Source: CAYWIT01 sp964458415
GTDB taxonomy: Bacteria; Pseudomonadota; Alphaproteobacteria; Micavibrionales; UBA2020
Assembly (NCBI GenBank): GCA_964458415.1
Contig: CAYWIT010000013.1
Location: forward strand, 10,826 to 74,825
Direction of reading: 5' to 3'
Length of the DNA stretch: 64,000 nt
In this document: positions 8,347-16,575 of the stretch, piece after piece
Position numbering within the stretch: the first letter of the stretch is position 1
How the letters are laid out: each line of letters opens with the position of its first letter
Notes under the pieces: model-generated
The model's input: the letters and a program-made list of their open reading frames with translations, nothing else
Databases searched by the model: none
Told to the model about the DNA's origin: nothing
Translations under genes and position numbers: made by a program

Positions 8347-9578
8347 GCCGCTTTCCTGATCTGACGCAGGGCATGATCCGCAACGACCTTATCCAGATAA
8401 TCCGCCCATTCCTGCATCATCTTGGTACGCTTATCCAAGAACTGGGCGCGATCGTAGGCGCGGTCCACTTTACTTCCGGGGGTATGAGCAAGCTGGCGAT
8501 CAACGATTTCGTGGGGGTATCCCAGCTTTTCCTTGATGGTCGTCATGGCCAAAGCCCTGCACCCATGACCTGTCATACGGCCTTTGTAGCCCAAGGCCTC
8601 GATAGCTGAGAGAATGGTATTATTGCTCATGTGCTGAATGGATCGAATTTGGCTTGGAAAAACCCATTTGCAATTTTTAAAGATGGATACTTCTTCTTTT
8701 TGTTCTTTCAGAAGGTCAATCGCTTGCTTAGACAGAGGTACAATATGTGGCTTTTTCATCTTCATACGCTCGGCTGGGATTTCCCAGACGCCGTTTTCAA
8801 GATCAAATTCATCCCATGTAGCTTTTATTAATTCGCTTGTACGAACGAAGGTCAACATCAGCAACTTCATGGCACGTCGCGTGCGCGAGAATAAACGGGC
8901 CTCGTTCTTATCCAATGCAACAAGAAAATCAGGCACTTCCTTAATGTCGAGAGCGGCGAAGTGCTGAACCTTTGTCGATTTCAAAGCGCCTTTCAGATCG
9001 TGAGCGGTATCACGTTCATTCCGGCCTGTAGACACACCGTAACGAAAAACCTGACCGCAAATTTCCTTGACGCGATTTGCAAGATACGGGGCGCGTTTTT
9101 CGATGATCCGAAGGGTTTCCAAAAGTTCTGGCGGGGTGATTTCAGCTATCGGGCGTTTGCCTAGTCGTGGAAAAATGTTGTTAGCCAACAGAGACAAGAC
9201 ATTTCTTGCGTGAACATCGCTCCAAGTTTCCTTGCGGTTCTCATGCCATTCCCGTGCTACAGCTTCAAAAGTATTGTCGGCGTTAAGGATTGCCAACCTC
9301 TTTTCTTCTTTCTTTGTTGCGGAAGGATCGGCTCCCATAGCCAGTAACTTTTTGGCCTTGTCACGGGCTATCCTTGCCTCTTGCAGGGTGGTCGTGGGGT
9401 ATACACCCAAGGCAAGCCTCTTTTCCTTTCCAAGAAACTTATACTTCATGCGCCAGTATTTTGAGCCGTTAGGATGAACCTCTAAATACAGACCGCCCGT
9501 ATTATCAGAGAGGCGGTAAACCTTCGTTTCCGGCTCGGCTGTCTTGCACTTCTTATCTGTCAAAATGGTAATAGCCAT
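8343..9578 (-). CDS. Tyrosine-type integrase (P4/DUF4102 family)
   Basis: A 411-residue site-specific recombinase. The N-terminal arm-binding domain shows the DUF4102 pattern (YRLSDNTGGLYLEVHPNGSK, GKEKRLALGVYPTTTLQEAR). A core-binding domain follows at about 105-200. The catalytic domain has Arg in FVRTSELIKATWDEFD, Lys near KMKKPHIVPLS, and the HGCRALAMTTIKEKLG box in place of the commoner HxxR; the nucleophile Tyr is probably in VDRAYDR. This subfamily typically integrates at tRNA 3' ends, and tRNA-Gly lies 216 bp upstream of its start. Five TATGCCCC repeats occupy its promoter region. Confidence 0.9.
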   Translation of the reverse strand: MAITILTDKKCKTAEPETKVYRLSDNTGGLYLEVHPNGSKYWRMKYKFLGKEKRLALGVYPTTTLQEARIARDKAKKLLAMGADPSATKKEEKRLAILNADNTFEAVAREWHENRKETWSDVHARNVLSLLANNIFPRLGKRPIAEITPPELLETLRIIEKRAPYLANRVKEICGQVFRYGVSTGRNERDTAHDLKGALKSTKVQHFAALDIKEVPDFLVALDKNEARLFSRTRRAMKLLMLTFVRTSELIKATWDEFDLENGVWEIPAERMKMKKPHIVPLSKQAIDLLKEQKEEVSIFKNCKWVFPSQIRSIQHMSNNTILSAIEALGYKGRMTGHGCRALAMTTIKEKLGYPHEIVDRQLAHTPGSKVDRAYDRAQFLDKRTKMMQEWADYLDKVVADHALRQIRKAA

Positions 9579-9622
9579 GGCGCGTTCCTCCTAAGGCGAT
9601 TCTGGGCGGTAGCGACAGTGGT

Positions 9623-9679
9623 GGGGCATATCTTTAAAGGGCTGGGGCATATGCCCCGTTTTATGCCCCATTATGCCCC
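9623..9679. repeat. Five TATGCCCC repeats (putative integrase arm sites, right)
   Basis: Copies at 9623-9630 (reverse), 9644-9651 (reverse), 9650-9657, 9662-9669 and 9672-9679 (forward). The second and third form the palindrome ggggcatatgcccc. They lie between the integrase start and tRNA-Gly and match the two copies at 7914-7933. The integrase could repress its own promoter by binding here. Confidence 0.6.
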
Positions 9680-9793
9680 GACTTCTGGCGACCTTTCATA
9701 ATCATAACTGAACGCGTATAAAAAGTAAATCCATGAATTATATAGATTTTATGAACGAGAATGAACGGTAGCGGAGGTCTATGGAGGGGGAAA

Positions 9794-9867
9794 TGGAGCG
9801 GGTGACGGGAATCGAACCCGCACAGCCAGCTTGGAAGGCTGGAACTCTACCGTTGAGCTACACCCGC
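9794..9867 (-). tRNA. tRNA-Gly (anticodon TCC)
   Basis: Minus-strand cloverleaf with acceptor GCGGGTG pairing with CACCCGC, D-arm GCTCAACGGTAGAGT, anticodon loop CTTCCAA (TCC), T-arm GCGGGTTCGATTCCCGT and an encoded CCA at 9794-9796. The T-arm carries the 13-bp sequence repeated at 7845-7857. Confidence 0.95.
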
Positions 9868-9921
9868 AGAATTACGGTCACAATACAGTTTTTGGCCCCT
9901 TCTGTCCAGTAAATGAAGGGC

Positions 9922-9950
9922 TTGACATTAATTATGGCAACAAATATTAT
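9922..9950 (+). promoter_or_regulatory. Sigma70-type promoter for the symporter-ankyrin pair
   Basis: TTGACA at 9922-9927 and TATTAT at 9945-9950 with a 17-bp spacer, about 38 bp upstream of the ATG at 9988. Near-consensus elements and ideal spacing make this a good prediction. Confidence 0.7.
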
Positions 9951-9987
9951 TCCAGAATCCTGAAAAAACGCATATGAAGGTTTCTCC

Positions 9988-11430
9988 ATGTCCGCGCCCG
10001 CATCCCAACAACCCACAGCTGCCGCCTCCCCTGCGCTGTCGCGCAAGAAATACTGGCAACATCTGGTGGATTACAAATTTCTGGCGGCGGCCGCGGCGGG
10101 CGGCGTATTGGGATTGGCGGGCATCAATGCAGCAGCAGCCCCTCTGCTCGCCGCCTTTCCCGGACTCTTCTTTCAAGGCCTTCCCTATCTGGCCGTTCCT
10201 TTTATTGGCCTGAATATTTTCAAAGCCTTCTCCTCGAAAGGGCTGATGCAGGAAGCCGGCACCTTCGCCCGTTTCGGCGCCATCATGCTGGTAGGTTTTG
10301 GAATCAGCATGGGCATGACGGCGGCACTGTCCGGCCTCCTGCCCTCGGCTGCCGTGCTGACTGGCGGCACTGCGGCTGTTTCCGCGGGCGCTGCCGGATT
10401 TACACAGTATATCCTGCATTCCATCGTCGGTTGCGCCGCATTTGCCGCGCTTTATAAAGCCGCCAAACATCGGCTGTCTCCGGAGCCCCAGACCGCGCCT
10501 GAAAAGAAACCGGGGCTGAAGGGAACCCTGTCACAGGCATGGAACAAAGCAGCCGCCGGTATCTTGAATAAATACACCGCGCCGCCCATCATTGCTGCCG
10601 GAAAAATCGCGCATCATGCTGCGCACGGCATGGACTACATCTTTCAAAAATACATGACATGGGTCGGCACCCCTGCCGTTTTCGCCGTCATGTCAAAAAC
10701 CGTTGCCACAACAGGTCTGGCAGGCCTTGCCGCCTTTGGCGGATATTACGCCGTCGTTGCATCGGCTTTCGCCGCGGCTGCCGTCACGCTGACGACAGCA
10801 ACCGCGCTCTACCAGATCCGCAAAAAAAATCCGGCGACCGAACAGCAAAAGAAAGCCTCCCGCCGCGCACGGCGCCACAAGTTGAAAAAGGCTTTCCAAG
10901 GCACGGCAAAGGTAACGGCCACGGCGCTTGGCACATCGTCGAGCCTTGCCACCATGCCCGTCACCAAACAGGGCCTGAAGGAAATGGGCGTATCGGAAAA
11001 AACGCGCAATTCCGTTGTACCCCTCGGCGCCAATTTTAACATGATGGGAACGTCGCTTTATCTTGGCACCACGGCCGGATGCGCCAATATCATTTTCGGC
11101 AACGAAATGTCGCTGACGCAGCATTTCAACATCATGGCGACCTCTGTCACGATGGCCTTCGGCGCTCCGGGCATGCCCGCCTCCAATATCACCCTTCTGG
11201 CCCCCGTCATGGCGCAAACGGGGCTCCCCCCTTCCAGTATCGAGAAAATGTATGCCATGGTCATCCCCGGCGACCGCCTTCTGGACATGGGGCAAACCGC
11301 GCTCAATGTCTGGGGCGACATGGTCGTGGCGCTCGGCAAGGATCACCGCCAGAAAAAAGCGCGCGCAAAAAACATTGCCGCCATCCGTCAAAAGCGGCTT
11401 GCAGCGCAGAATGGCATGGCACCGGCATGA
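9988..11430 (+). CDS. Divergent DAACS (dicarboxylate/amino acid:cation symporter) homologue
   Basis: A 480-residue, alanine-rich polytopic membrane protein. The C-terminal half follows the DAACS transport core: HP1 serines GTSSSLATMPVTKQGLKEMG, VPLGANFNMMGTSLY in TM7, HP2 GAPGMPASNITLL, and TM8 LDMGQTALNVWGD. Two normally important positions differ. NMDGT reads N351-M-M-G-T355, losing the Na+-site Asp. LDMxRT reads D433-M-G-Q-T437, losing the Arg that binds substrate carboxylate. A highly basic segment (about 275-310) precedes HP1. These changes suggest a neutral substrate or loss of transport. The stop overlaps the next gene's start (ATGA). RBS GAAGG precedes the ATG. Confidence 0.7.
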   Translation: MSAPASQQPTAAASPALSRKKYWQHLVDYKFLAAAAAGGVLGLAGINAAAAPLLAAFPGLFFQGLPYLAVPFIGLNIFKAFSSKGLMQEAGTFARFGAIMLVGFGISMGMTAALSGLLPSAAVLTGGTAAVSAGAAGFTQYILHSIVGCAAFAALYKAAKHRLSPEPQTAPEKKPGLKGTLSQAWNKAAAGILNKYTAPPIIAAGKIAHHAAHGMDYIFQKYMTWVGTPAVFAVMSKTVATTGLAGLAAFGGYYAVVASAFAAAAVTLTTATALYQIRKKNPATEQQKKASRRARRHKLKKAFQGTAKVTATALGTSSSLATMPVTKQGLKEMGVSEKTRNSVVPLGANFNMMGTSLYLGTTAGCANIIFGNEMSLTQHFNIMATSVTMAFGAPGMPASNITLLAPVMAQTGLPPSSIEKMYAMVIPGDRLLDMGQTALNVWGDMVVALGKDHRQKKARAKNIAAIRQKRLAAQNGMAPA

Positions 11431-13097
11431 CAGAAACAAATAAAAATTCCCTCTCCTCGGCCTTCAATCCGGCGGACACGCTGGAAGCCGCCATCGCGCG
11501 TCAGGACTGGCTTGCTGCGGGTCGCTTGCTGGCCGCGGGTGCCAAGCCGCCACCTTGTGATGGCGACCCGAATAAACCTGCCGGTCAGGCAACCGAAGCC
11601 GAGACCGCCCTGACCTATGCGATAAAATTTACAAAGCAGTACCGCCCCATTTTTACCGCCCTTGCCAATGGCGCGAACGTCAATCTTCCCAATGAACAGG
11701 GCGAAACACCCCTTTGGCTTGCCATACGCGGCAACTGGCCTTTTGCGGCCGTCCAGCTCGTCAAACATGGAGCCTGGCTCGACCCCCTGAAACCGGATGC
11801 CAACGAAATCATTGATTACCTCACCGGTGCAACCCGCCTGCTTTCCGTCATTCTGGAAGGCGAAGATTTTGCCGCCGTAAAAGCCGTTCTGGACTGCGGG
11901 GCCAATCCGAACAAACCCGACCAATACGGACTCACCCCGCTCGCCCTCGCCCGGGCGATGAACTGGTCCGCCGTTGAAACCCTCCTGCTCGAATACGGCG
12001 CCAACCCGAATGTCGCCTTTCCCGATCCAAACCAGAAGATCGGACAGAACTCCCTTCTTTGCTATGCCGCCGGGAGGCAATATTGCCACAGCAACTATGT
12101 CCGCGCCTTGATACAAGCGGGCGCAAAAGTTGACTTTATCAACCTGGAAAAACTGTCTCCCGCGCATTATGCCGCGCTACATAACAAGCCTGACCACTTT
12201 CTGGCCCTGCAATCTTCCGGCGTGGATATATTTGCCCCGCATCTCTCCACCAGCCTGCCGCTGCTCCATTGTGCCTGTCTGCACAATGCATTTGAGACCG
12301 CTGCCCTGATCCTCGAGAAATGCCCGCCTGAATACATCAATTGGCCCTTCAAAGGAAATGGATTAACTCCGCTACATCTGGCCATAAACAAGGAAGGCGG
12401 CGGCGCGCTTATACAGCTTCTCCTGCGTCATGGCGCTCTTCCCAATCTGGAGGATATTAGTGGTGAGACCGCCCTGCAGAGCGCGGTCCACAGTTGCAAT
12501 CCCGAAGCTGTAGAGGCCTTGATCAATGGCGGCGCCGACGTTGCCAAGGACAATAACAACAATAAATCAGACTCTCCGATTTTCTACCTCCTCTACACCA
12601 TACACAGCGCCAATATCAAGATTGCACGGCTGTTGCTGGATGCGGGCGCGGATCCCGATGCCCGCGCAGTCAGGACCATCAGCGGCCACACGGCAGGGGA
12701 CAGCCTTGTCTATACGGCCATCTATACCAGAAGTTACGAGATCGCCGCCGCACTTTTTGTAGCTGGCGCTGATCCGCACGGCACATCCCACAGCGGCGAA
12801 AGCGCCATGCATCATTGCCTGCAGCTGCGCGATATAAGAGGTGTCCAACTGCTGTTGAAAAACGGCTTTGACCCGCAGAGAAAATTTGAATACACCCGCC
12901 AATGGGCAGGTAGCAGCATCCAGTACAAGGAGCATTTCCACTGGTCAGCCCATGACTACGCCAAGGATCTTGTCGCACAATTCGGGTCGGAGACAGACTA
13001 CGGCAAAATGCTGGAAATGATCGAAAATCATCTCGCCGAATCCGGAATGAACCCCAAACTCGCAAAGCCCTCCCTGCAGCAAAGCCCAAGATTATAA
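11427..13097 (+). CDS. Ankyrin-repeat protein coupled to the symporter homologue
   Basis: A 556-residue cytoplasmic-type protein with no signal peptide. It is built largely of ankyrin repeats from about residue 60 to 500, seen as recurring GETPLWLAIRGN, GLTPLALARAMN, GNGLTPLHLAI, GETALQSAVHS and LLLDAGADPDARA blocks. Ankyrin repeats bind other proteins. The ATG at 11427 overlaps the stop of the DAACS homologue by 4 bp (ATGA), so the two are translationally coupled and probably partners. The frame is open further upstream, but only this start fits the overlap. It ends 4 bp before the convergent tyrS. Confidence 0.85.
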   Translation: MTETNKNSLSSAFNPADTLEAAIARQDWLAAGRLLAAGAKPPPCDGDPNKPAGQATEAETALTYAIKFTKQYRPIFTALANGANVNLPNEQGETPLWLAIRGNWPFAAVQLVKHGAWLDPLKPDANEIIDYLTGATRLLSVILEGEDFAAVKAVLDCGANPNKPDQYGLTPLALARAMNWSAVETLLLEYGANPNVAFPDPNQKIGQNSLLCYAAGRQYCHSNYVRALIQAGAKVDFINLEKLSPAHYAALHNKPDHFLALQSSGVDIFAPHLSTSLPLLHCACLHNAFETAALILEKCPPEYINWPFKGNGLTPLHLAINKEGGGALIQLLLRHGALPNLEDISGETALQSAVHSCNPEAVEALINGGADVAKDNNNNKSDSPIFYLLYTIHSANIKIARLLLDAGADPDARAVRTISGHTAGDSLVYTAIYTRSYEIAAALFVAGADPHGTSHSGESAMHHCLQLRDIRGVQLLLKNGFDPQRKFEYTRQWAGSSIQYKEHFHWSAHDYAKDLVAQFGSETDYGKMLEMIENHLAESGMNPKLAKPSLQQSPRL

Positions 13098-13101
13098 GGC
13101 C

Positions 13102-15027
13102 CTACTTCCCCTTTGGTGAAGGTTTCGGCGGCGATAACGGCGAAAACGGCCTGTCCGGCGCCGGATTGACCGCAGGAGCTTTTGTATCCGGCGGCTTTTG
13201 TCCGGCCTCCCGCAGCCCCCTGAACCGCTCCCTGTTCTTTTTTGTCGTGTTGCTCTCCGTCATCAACGACTTCACTTCAGGCGTGACCTGTCGAATGCGT
13301 TGTTTCAGCAGATTCCAGCCCTCCTTGGTGAAGCCCCAGGACCCCTCCGGATCTTCACGGTTGCGCACGGATGAATCGAGCGCCATAAAGCGTTTGCGCA
13401 GCACCTCCATCTCCTGCGGCGCGGCGGCATGAGCAAAGGCTTTATTGAACAGCATCTTGTTGAAACCAAGATGACTGAAGGCATGTTCGTTAACAGCCAT
13501 CAGGGCTTCTTCCGTCAGCTCTCCGCCGCGGTATTCCTCGCTCAGCCAGATATTATGGTTGCCGTGTTTCGGGTCCGTGCGCAGATGCGCAACACCGATA
13601 ATTTTTCCCGGCTGCGTTTTTGATTCAATCTTCCACAGCCATTCATCCTTCGGCTCGGGCTGGAAAATGACGCGCTTGAGAACTTCCCGGGCGACGCTCT
13701 CGCTTTCTTTTGCAAAGAAGGGGCGCGTCAGGTATTTGACGATTTCCCATTCAGGAATAAAGCTTTTAATCAGGTCGATATCCTCAAGCTCCAGCGGCTT
13801 GAGCCAGAGGTTCTCCGTTTCCAGTTCATTCGGACCGACGATTTCAATACGGTACCAGTTGCGCTTTCCCACCTTGAGCGTATCGTTGGTCTTGATGAAA
13901 ACGATATCGTCCGGTGCCAGCAGTTTACCGCCGTTCAACTCGACCCCGCCCTGTTTGATCAACCTGCGCGTATCCGCCTTGCTCTTGTCCGGACGCGTCA
14001 GCTTGACCAGATCCAGCACACTGATCTCCGACCGATCGACCGGCAGGACCGGAATATCATCCGGCACGAGCCCCTTGGAAATCGTATTTTCAAACCACTC
14101 CCGCTCCCATACCGCAATTTCATGGCCATGATAGCGTCCGACAAGCGCATAGGCGAGCTTGATCTTGGCTTCACGCGGGCGCTTTTCTATTTCCCCGCTC
14201 ATGCGTTCGATTTCGTCCAGCGGCACATCGGTGTAGATACGAAAGTACTCGGAAATCAGATGATCGGGGATGCTCATCACCCGCCCGAACTTGTCACGGG
14301 GGCTGTGACCAAGGCCGATAAAATTGCCCAGACTTTTCGACTGTTTCGCCTTTCCGTCAATACCGGGTGTAATTTTTGTGGTAATAATCGTCTGCGGTGC
14401 CTGCCCCGTTTTTTCCTGAAAAAAGCGCCCCATCATTTCGTTAAAGAGTTGGTCGGAACCAATGATTGTCAGATCGGATTTTACGGCGACGGAATCATAC
14501 CCCTGCAGCACGGGATAAAGCATCTCGTGCATATAGATGTCCTTGTCCTCGTCGATCCGTTTCTGGAACATGTCGCGCGAAATCAGCCGCGCATGCGTGA
14601 CCATCGACAGCAGGTTCATCAATTCCTGCGCCGTCATCTTGTCAAACCATTCCGAATTCCGGCGAACCTCGATCAGCGCCGGATCATCAAAACGGAGCAC
14701 CATCCGCGCCTGCTGGATAAAGGCCTCCGCATTTTTCTCGATTTCATCACGGGGAATAACCGGTCGCTGATCGTTCCGGCCGGTCGGATCCCCGATCCGC
14801 GTTGTAAAGTCCCCGATCAGAAAGATAACCTTATGCCCCAGATTCTGCAGATAGCGCATCAGCCAGAGGTTAACGGCATGCCCCGTATGCAGTAATGGCG
14901 CGGTGACATCGACACCGTATTTAATGCGCATCTTTTTACCGCTCCGCAGTTTTTTGCGAAACTCTTCTTGCGAAAAAAAGCTTTCCGTCGTCCGTTCAAA
15001 ATGCTTGATGATGGTTTCCGCGCTCAT
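13102..15027 (-). CDS. tyrS: Tyrosyl-tRNA synthetase fused to a GNAT-type acetyltransferase domain
   Basis: A 641-residue protein, some 230 longer than normal TyrS. Residues 1-400 are a complete tyrosyl-tRNA synthetase: HIGH motif HTGH (47-50), the tyrosine/tRNA region VLQGYDSVAVKSDLTIIGSDQ, KMSKS variant KQSKS, and a C-terminal S4 RNA-binding domain (LDLVKLTRPDKSKADTRRLI). Residues about 405-565 resemble RimJ/RimL-type GNAT acetyltransferases (LWLKPLELEDIDLIKSF, GKIIGVAHLRTD, EYRGGELTEEALMAVNEHAF). A proline-rich basic tail follows. No stop or frameshift separates the parts. The GNAT domain might act on aminoacyl-tRNA or a free amino acid; this is unproven. Confidence 0.9.
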   Translation of the reverse strand: MSAETIIKHFERTTESFFSQEEFRKKLRSGKKMRIKYGVDVTAPLLHTGHAVNLWLMRYLQNLGHKVIFLIGDFTTRIGDPTGRNDQRPVIPRDEIEKNAEAFIQQARMVLRFDDPALIEVRRNSEWFDKMTAQELMNLLSMVTHARLISRDMFQKRIDEDKDIYMHEMLYPVLQGYDSVAVKSDLTIIGSDQLFNEMMGRFFQEKTGQAPQTIITTKITPGIDGKAKQSKSLGNFIGLGHSPRDKFGRVMSIPDHLISEYFRIYTDVPLDEIERMSGEIEKRPREAKIKLAYALVGRYHGHEIAVWEREWFENTISKGLVPDDIPVLPVDRSEISVLDLVKLTRPDKSKADTRRLIKQGGVELNGGKLLAPDDIVFIKTNDTLKVGKRNWYRIEIVGPNELETENLWLKPLELEDIDLIKSFIPEWEIVKYLTRPFFAKESESVAREVLKRVIFQPEPKDEWLWKIESKTQPGKIIGVAHLRTDPKHGNHNIWLSEEYRGGELTEEALMAVNEHAFSHLGFNKMLFNKAFAHAAAPQEMEVLRKRFMALDSSVRNREDPEGSWGFTKEGWNLLKQRIRQVTPEVKSLMTESNTTKKNRERFRGLREAGQKPPDTKAPAVNPAPDRPFSPLSPPKPSPKGK

Positions 15028-15083
15028 GATAAGATAATTCTATCATAAAGTAATAATATATCAATAATTTATGCATAATAACT

Positions 15084-15111
15084 TTGACAGAAACAAGAAA
15101 TTTGCTACATT
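15084..15111 (+). promoter_or_regulatory. Sigma70-type promoter for the alpha/beta-hydrolase-like gene
   Basis: TTGACA at 15084-15089 and TACATT at 15106-15111, 16-bp spacer. The -10 abuts an upstream in-frame ATG at 15112, so translation must begin downstream at 15142. Confidence 0.55.
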
Positions 15112-15141
15112 ATGCGAAATCTAAGGGCGCAAGGTGAAACC

Positions 15142-16155
15142 ATGGCTAAACTCTGGCAAAGAAGCCGCACAGCGGAGGGCGTCTCGCAGTTAAGCGAGAT
15201 TGATCTTGCACGGCTGCGCATTACAGCGCCTGCCGTCATCTCCCTGACCGGCTTCTCCACATCGGATAACGAGCCCGGGCTTATCGCTGGTGCAATCAAG
15301 CGCATAGAGGAACTACTGGGAACACAGCAAAAAAAAGAGGTTCCAACAGAAATCTACGCCTGGTCACATAGCGGATTGAGAAACATCTTCAATCTGGCCG
15401 CCTATAATCTTCATCCACAGCACCATGCCTCCCAAGCAGGCTATAAACTGGCATCTGGCGTTATCATGCCGCTGGCGATGACGATCACCGGCGCCCCCCT
15501 GCCCGTAGAAGAGGCAAAACGGAACCTGCGTCACATTACCTTCTTCGGGTACAGTGCCGGAACAATTCTGGCACAGGAATGTTTTAATGCCGCATTCGAG
15601 ATGATGCAGAAAACAGGCTATCAAAAGAAAGAGGCCCGTGAAATCCTGCATGAGGTCGTGCTGGTTTCTGCCGGCAATATTTCCCGTCCCAGTCAGGAGA
15701 AAAACCGCTTTACGACGCTCTATCTCGTGGCCAGCAATGATAAAATCATCCGCGCCAAAAACCGCATCTGGCGCCCTCTCCGGACGCTCTTTGCCCGCTA
15801 TGCCCGCAACCTGACAATCAAGCCGCTGTCTGAAACCAGCCTGTTCATCTCGGCCACCGTCAAGAAAGACTCCTGGGAATGGCGAACCCATGAAGGAAAA
15901 ACGTGGCGGCAAAAAATCATTCCCATGATTCCCTCATGGACCATGATCAAGAGCTATCATGAACTGCCGCACTACGTCACCCATGATGAAAACCTGAGCC
16001 AGTTCGCCAAAATTGCCAGCTATGCGATTACCAACGCCGCTACACGCACCGGGAGAATGACGCCATTAGAGCTGATCGCGCCACCGTCAACCGTTCCAGC
16101 ACCGGAAGCAGATACCTATAAAGCCCGCATTCTCCGGGCAACCATCAAGGCCTGA
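15142..16155 (+). CDS. Alpha/beta-hydrolase-like hypothetical protein
   Basis: A 337-residue soluble protein. A GYSAG motif (FFGYSAGTILAQE, about residue 140) matches the GxSxG nucleophile elbow of serine hydrolases. An earlier AVISLTGFST strand and a later LYLVASNDKII strand, where the acid residue would fall, fit the alpha/beta-hydrolase fold. Substrate unknown; no signal peptide. Start ATG 15142 is preferred because AAGGTG lies six bases upstream and because the promoter -10 overlaps the alternative ATG at 15112. Confidence 0.6.
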   Translation: MAKLWQRSRTAEGVSQLSEIDLARLRITAPAVISLTGFSTSDNEPGLIAGAIKRIEELLGTQQKKEVPTEIYAWSHSGLRNIFNLAAYNLHPQHHASQAGYKLASGVIMPLAMTITGAPLPVEEAKRNLRHITFFGYSAGTILAQECFNAAFEMMQKTGYQKKEAREILHEVVLVSAGNISRPSQEKNRFTTLYLVASNDKIIRAKNRIWRPLRTLFARYARNLTIKPLSETSLFISATVKKDSWEWRTHEGKTWRQKIIPMIPSWTMIKSYHELPHYVTHDENLSQFAKIASYAITNAATRTGRMTPLELIAPPSTVPAPEADTYKARILRATIKA

Positions 16156-16165
16156 ATCCGCATTT

Positions 16166-16555
16166 TCAGGCAGCCAGCGCCGTCGCCACACGCTGCGTTA
16201 TTTCTTCCAGTGAAAAAGGCTTGCTGATAACCTCATGCGCGAGGCAATCGAGATTATGCGCGCGCTGCCGTTGATTGGCGTAGCCGGACATCATCAGGAT
16301 TTTCATGTCCGGATAATCCTTGGCTGCCTTCAATGCCAGCGCGATGCCATCAAGATCCGGCATGACGATATCGGTGAGCAATAAATCATATTTCTTTTTT
16401 GTCAGCGCTTCCAGCGCGGCAATCCCGCCCGGCACAGCCGTCACGGCATACCCGGCATAATTCAGAGCCCGCTCGACAAACTGGCGGACAGAATCCTCAT
16501 CATCCGCCACCAGAACCCACCGCGTATCTTCCTGTGCCTCATCAGTTGCCGTCAT
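16166..16555 (-). CDS. cpdR: CpdR-type single-domain response regulator
   Basis: A 129-residue receiver-only protein. Acidic pocket ADDE, phosphoacceptor Asp in LLTDIVMPDLDGIALAL, Thr/Ser position MMSGYA and Lys in ISKPF are all present. The stretches DEDSVRQFVERAL and QRAHNLDCLAHEVISKPFSL match alphaproteobacterial CpdR, which in its unphosphorylated form directs ClpXP to degrade CtrA and other cell-cycle proteins. It lies next to a zinc-ribbon gene and ftsEX. The presence of CpdR implies that a CckA-ChpT-CtrA pathway exists elsewhere in the genome. Confidence 0.88.
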   Translation of the reverse strand: MTATDEAQEDTRWVLVADDEDSVRQFVERALNYAGYAVTAVPGGIAALEALTKKKYDLLLTDIVMPDLDGIALALKAAKDYPDMKILMMSGYANQRQRAHNLDCLAHEVISKPFSLEEITQRVATALAA

Positions 16556-16575
16556 GCCTGTATCTCTCCTTGTCT

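Larger units (their letters stand above)
7845..9813. mobile_element. Minimal integrase element beside tRNA-Gly (about 2 kb)
   Basis: The segment contains a P4-type tyrosine integrase, one small gene overlapping it by 4 bp, and little else. The 13-mer ggtgacgggaatc occurs in the T-arm of tRNA-Gly (9801-9813) and again in the same orientation at 7845-7857. TATGCCCC sites cluster just inside both ends: two at 7914-7933 and five at 9623-9679. That is how arm-type integrase sites are normally arranged. A weakness is that the left copy lacks the tRNA acceptor sequence expected from a complete displaced 3' end, so the element may be a decayed remnant or its outer boundary may lie elsewhere. Confidence 0.55.

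Noticed and set aside
11079..11426. Upstream extension of the ankyrin gene
   Set aside because: The frame is open, but it lies wholly within the symporter homologue; the ATGA overlap at 11427 is the natural start and the extra sequence has no ankyrin character.
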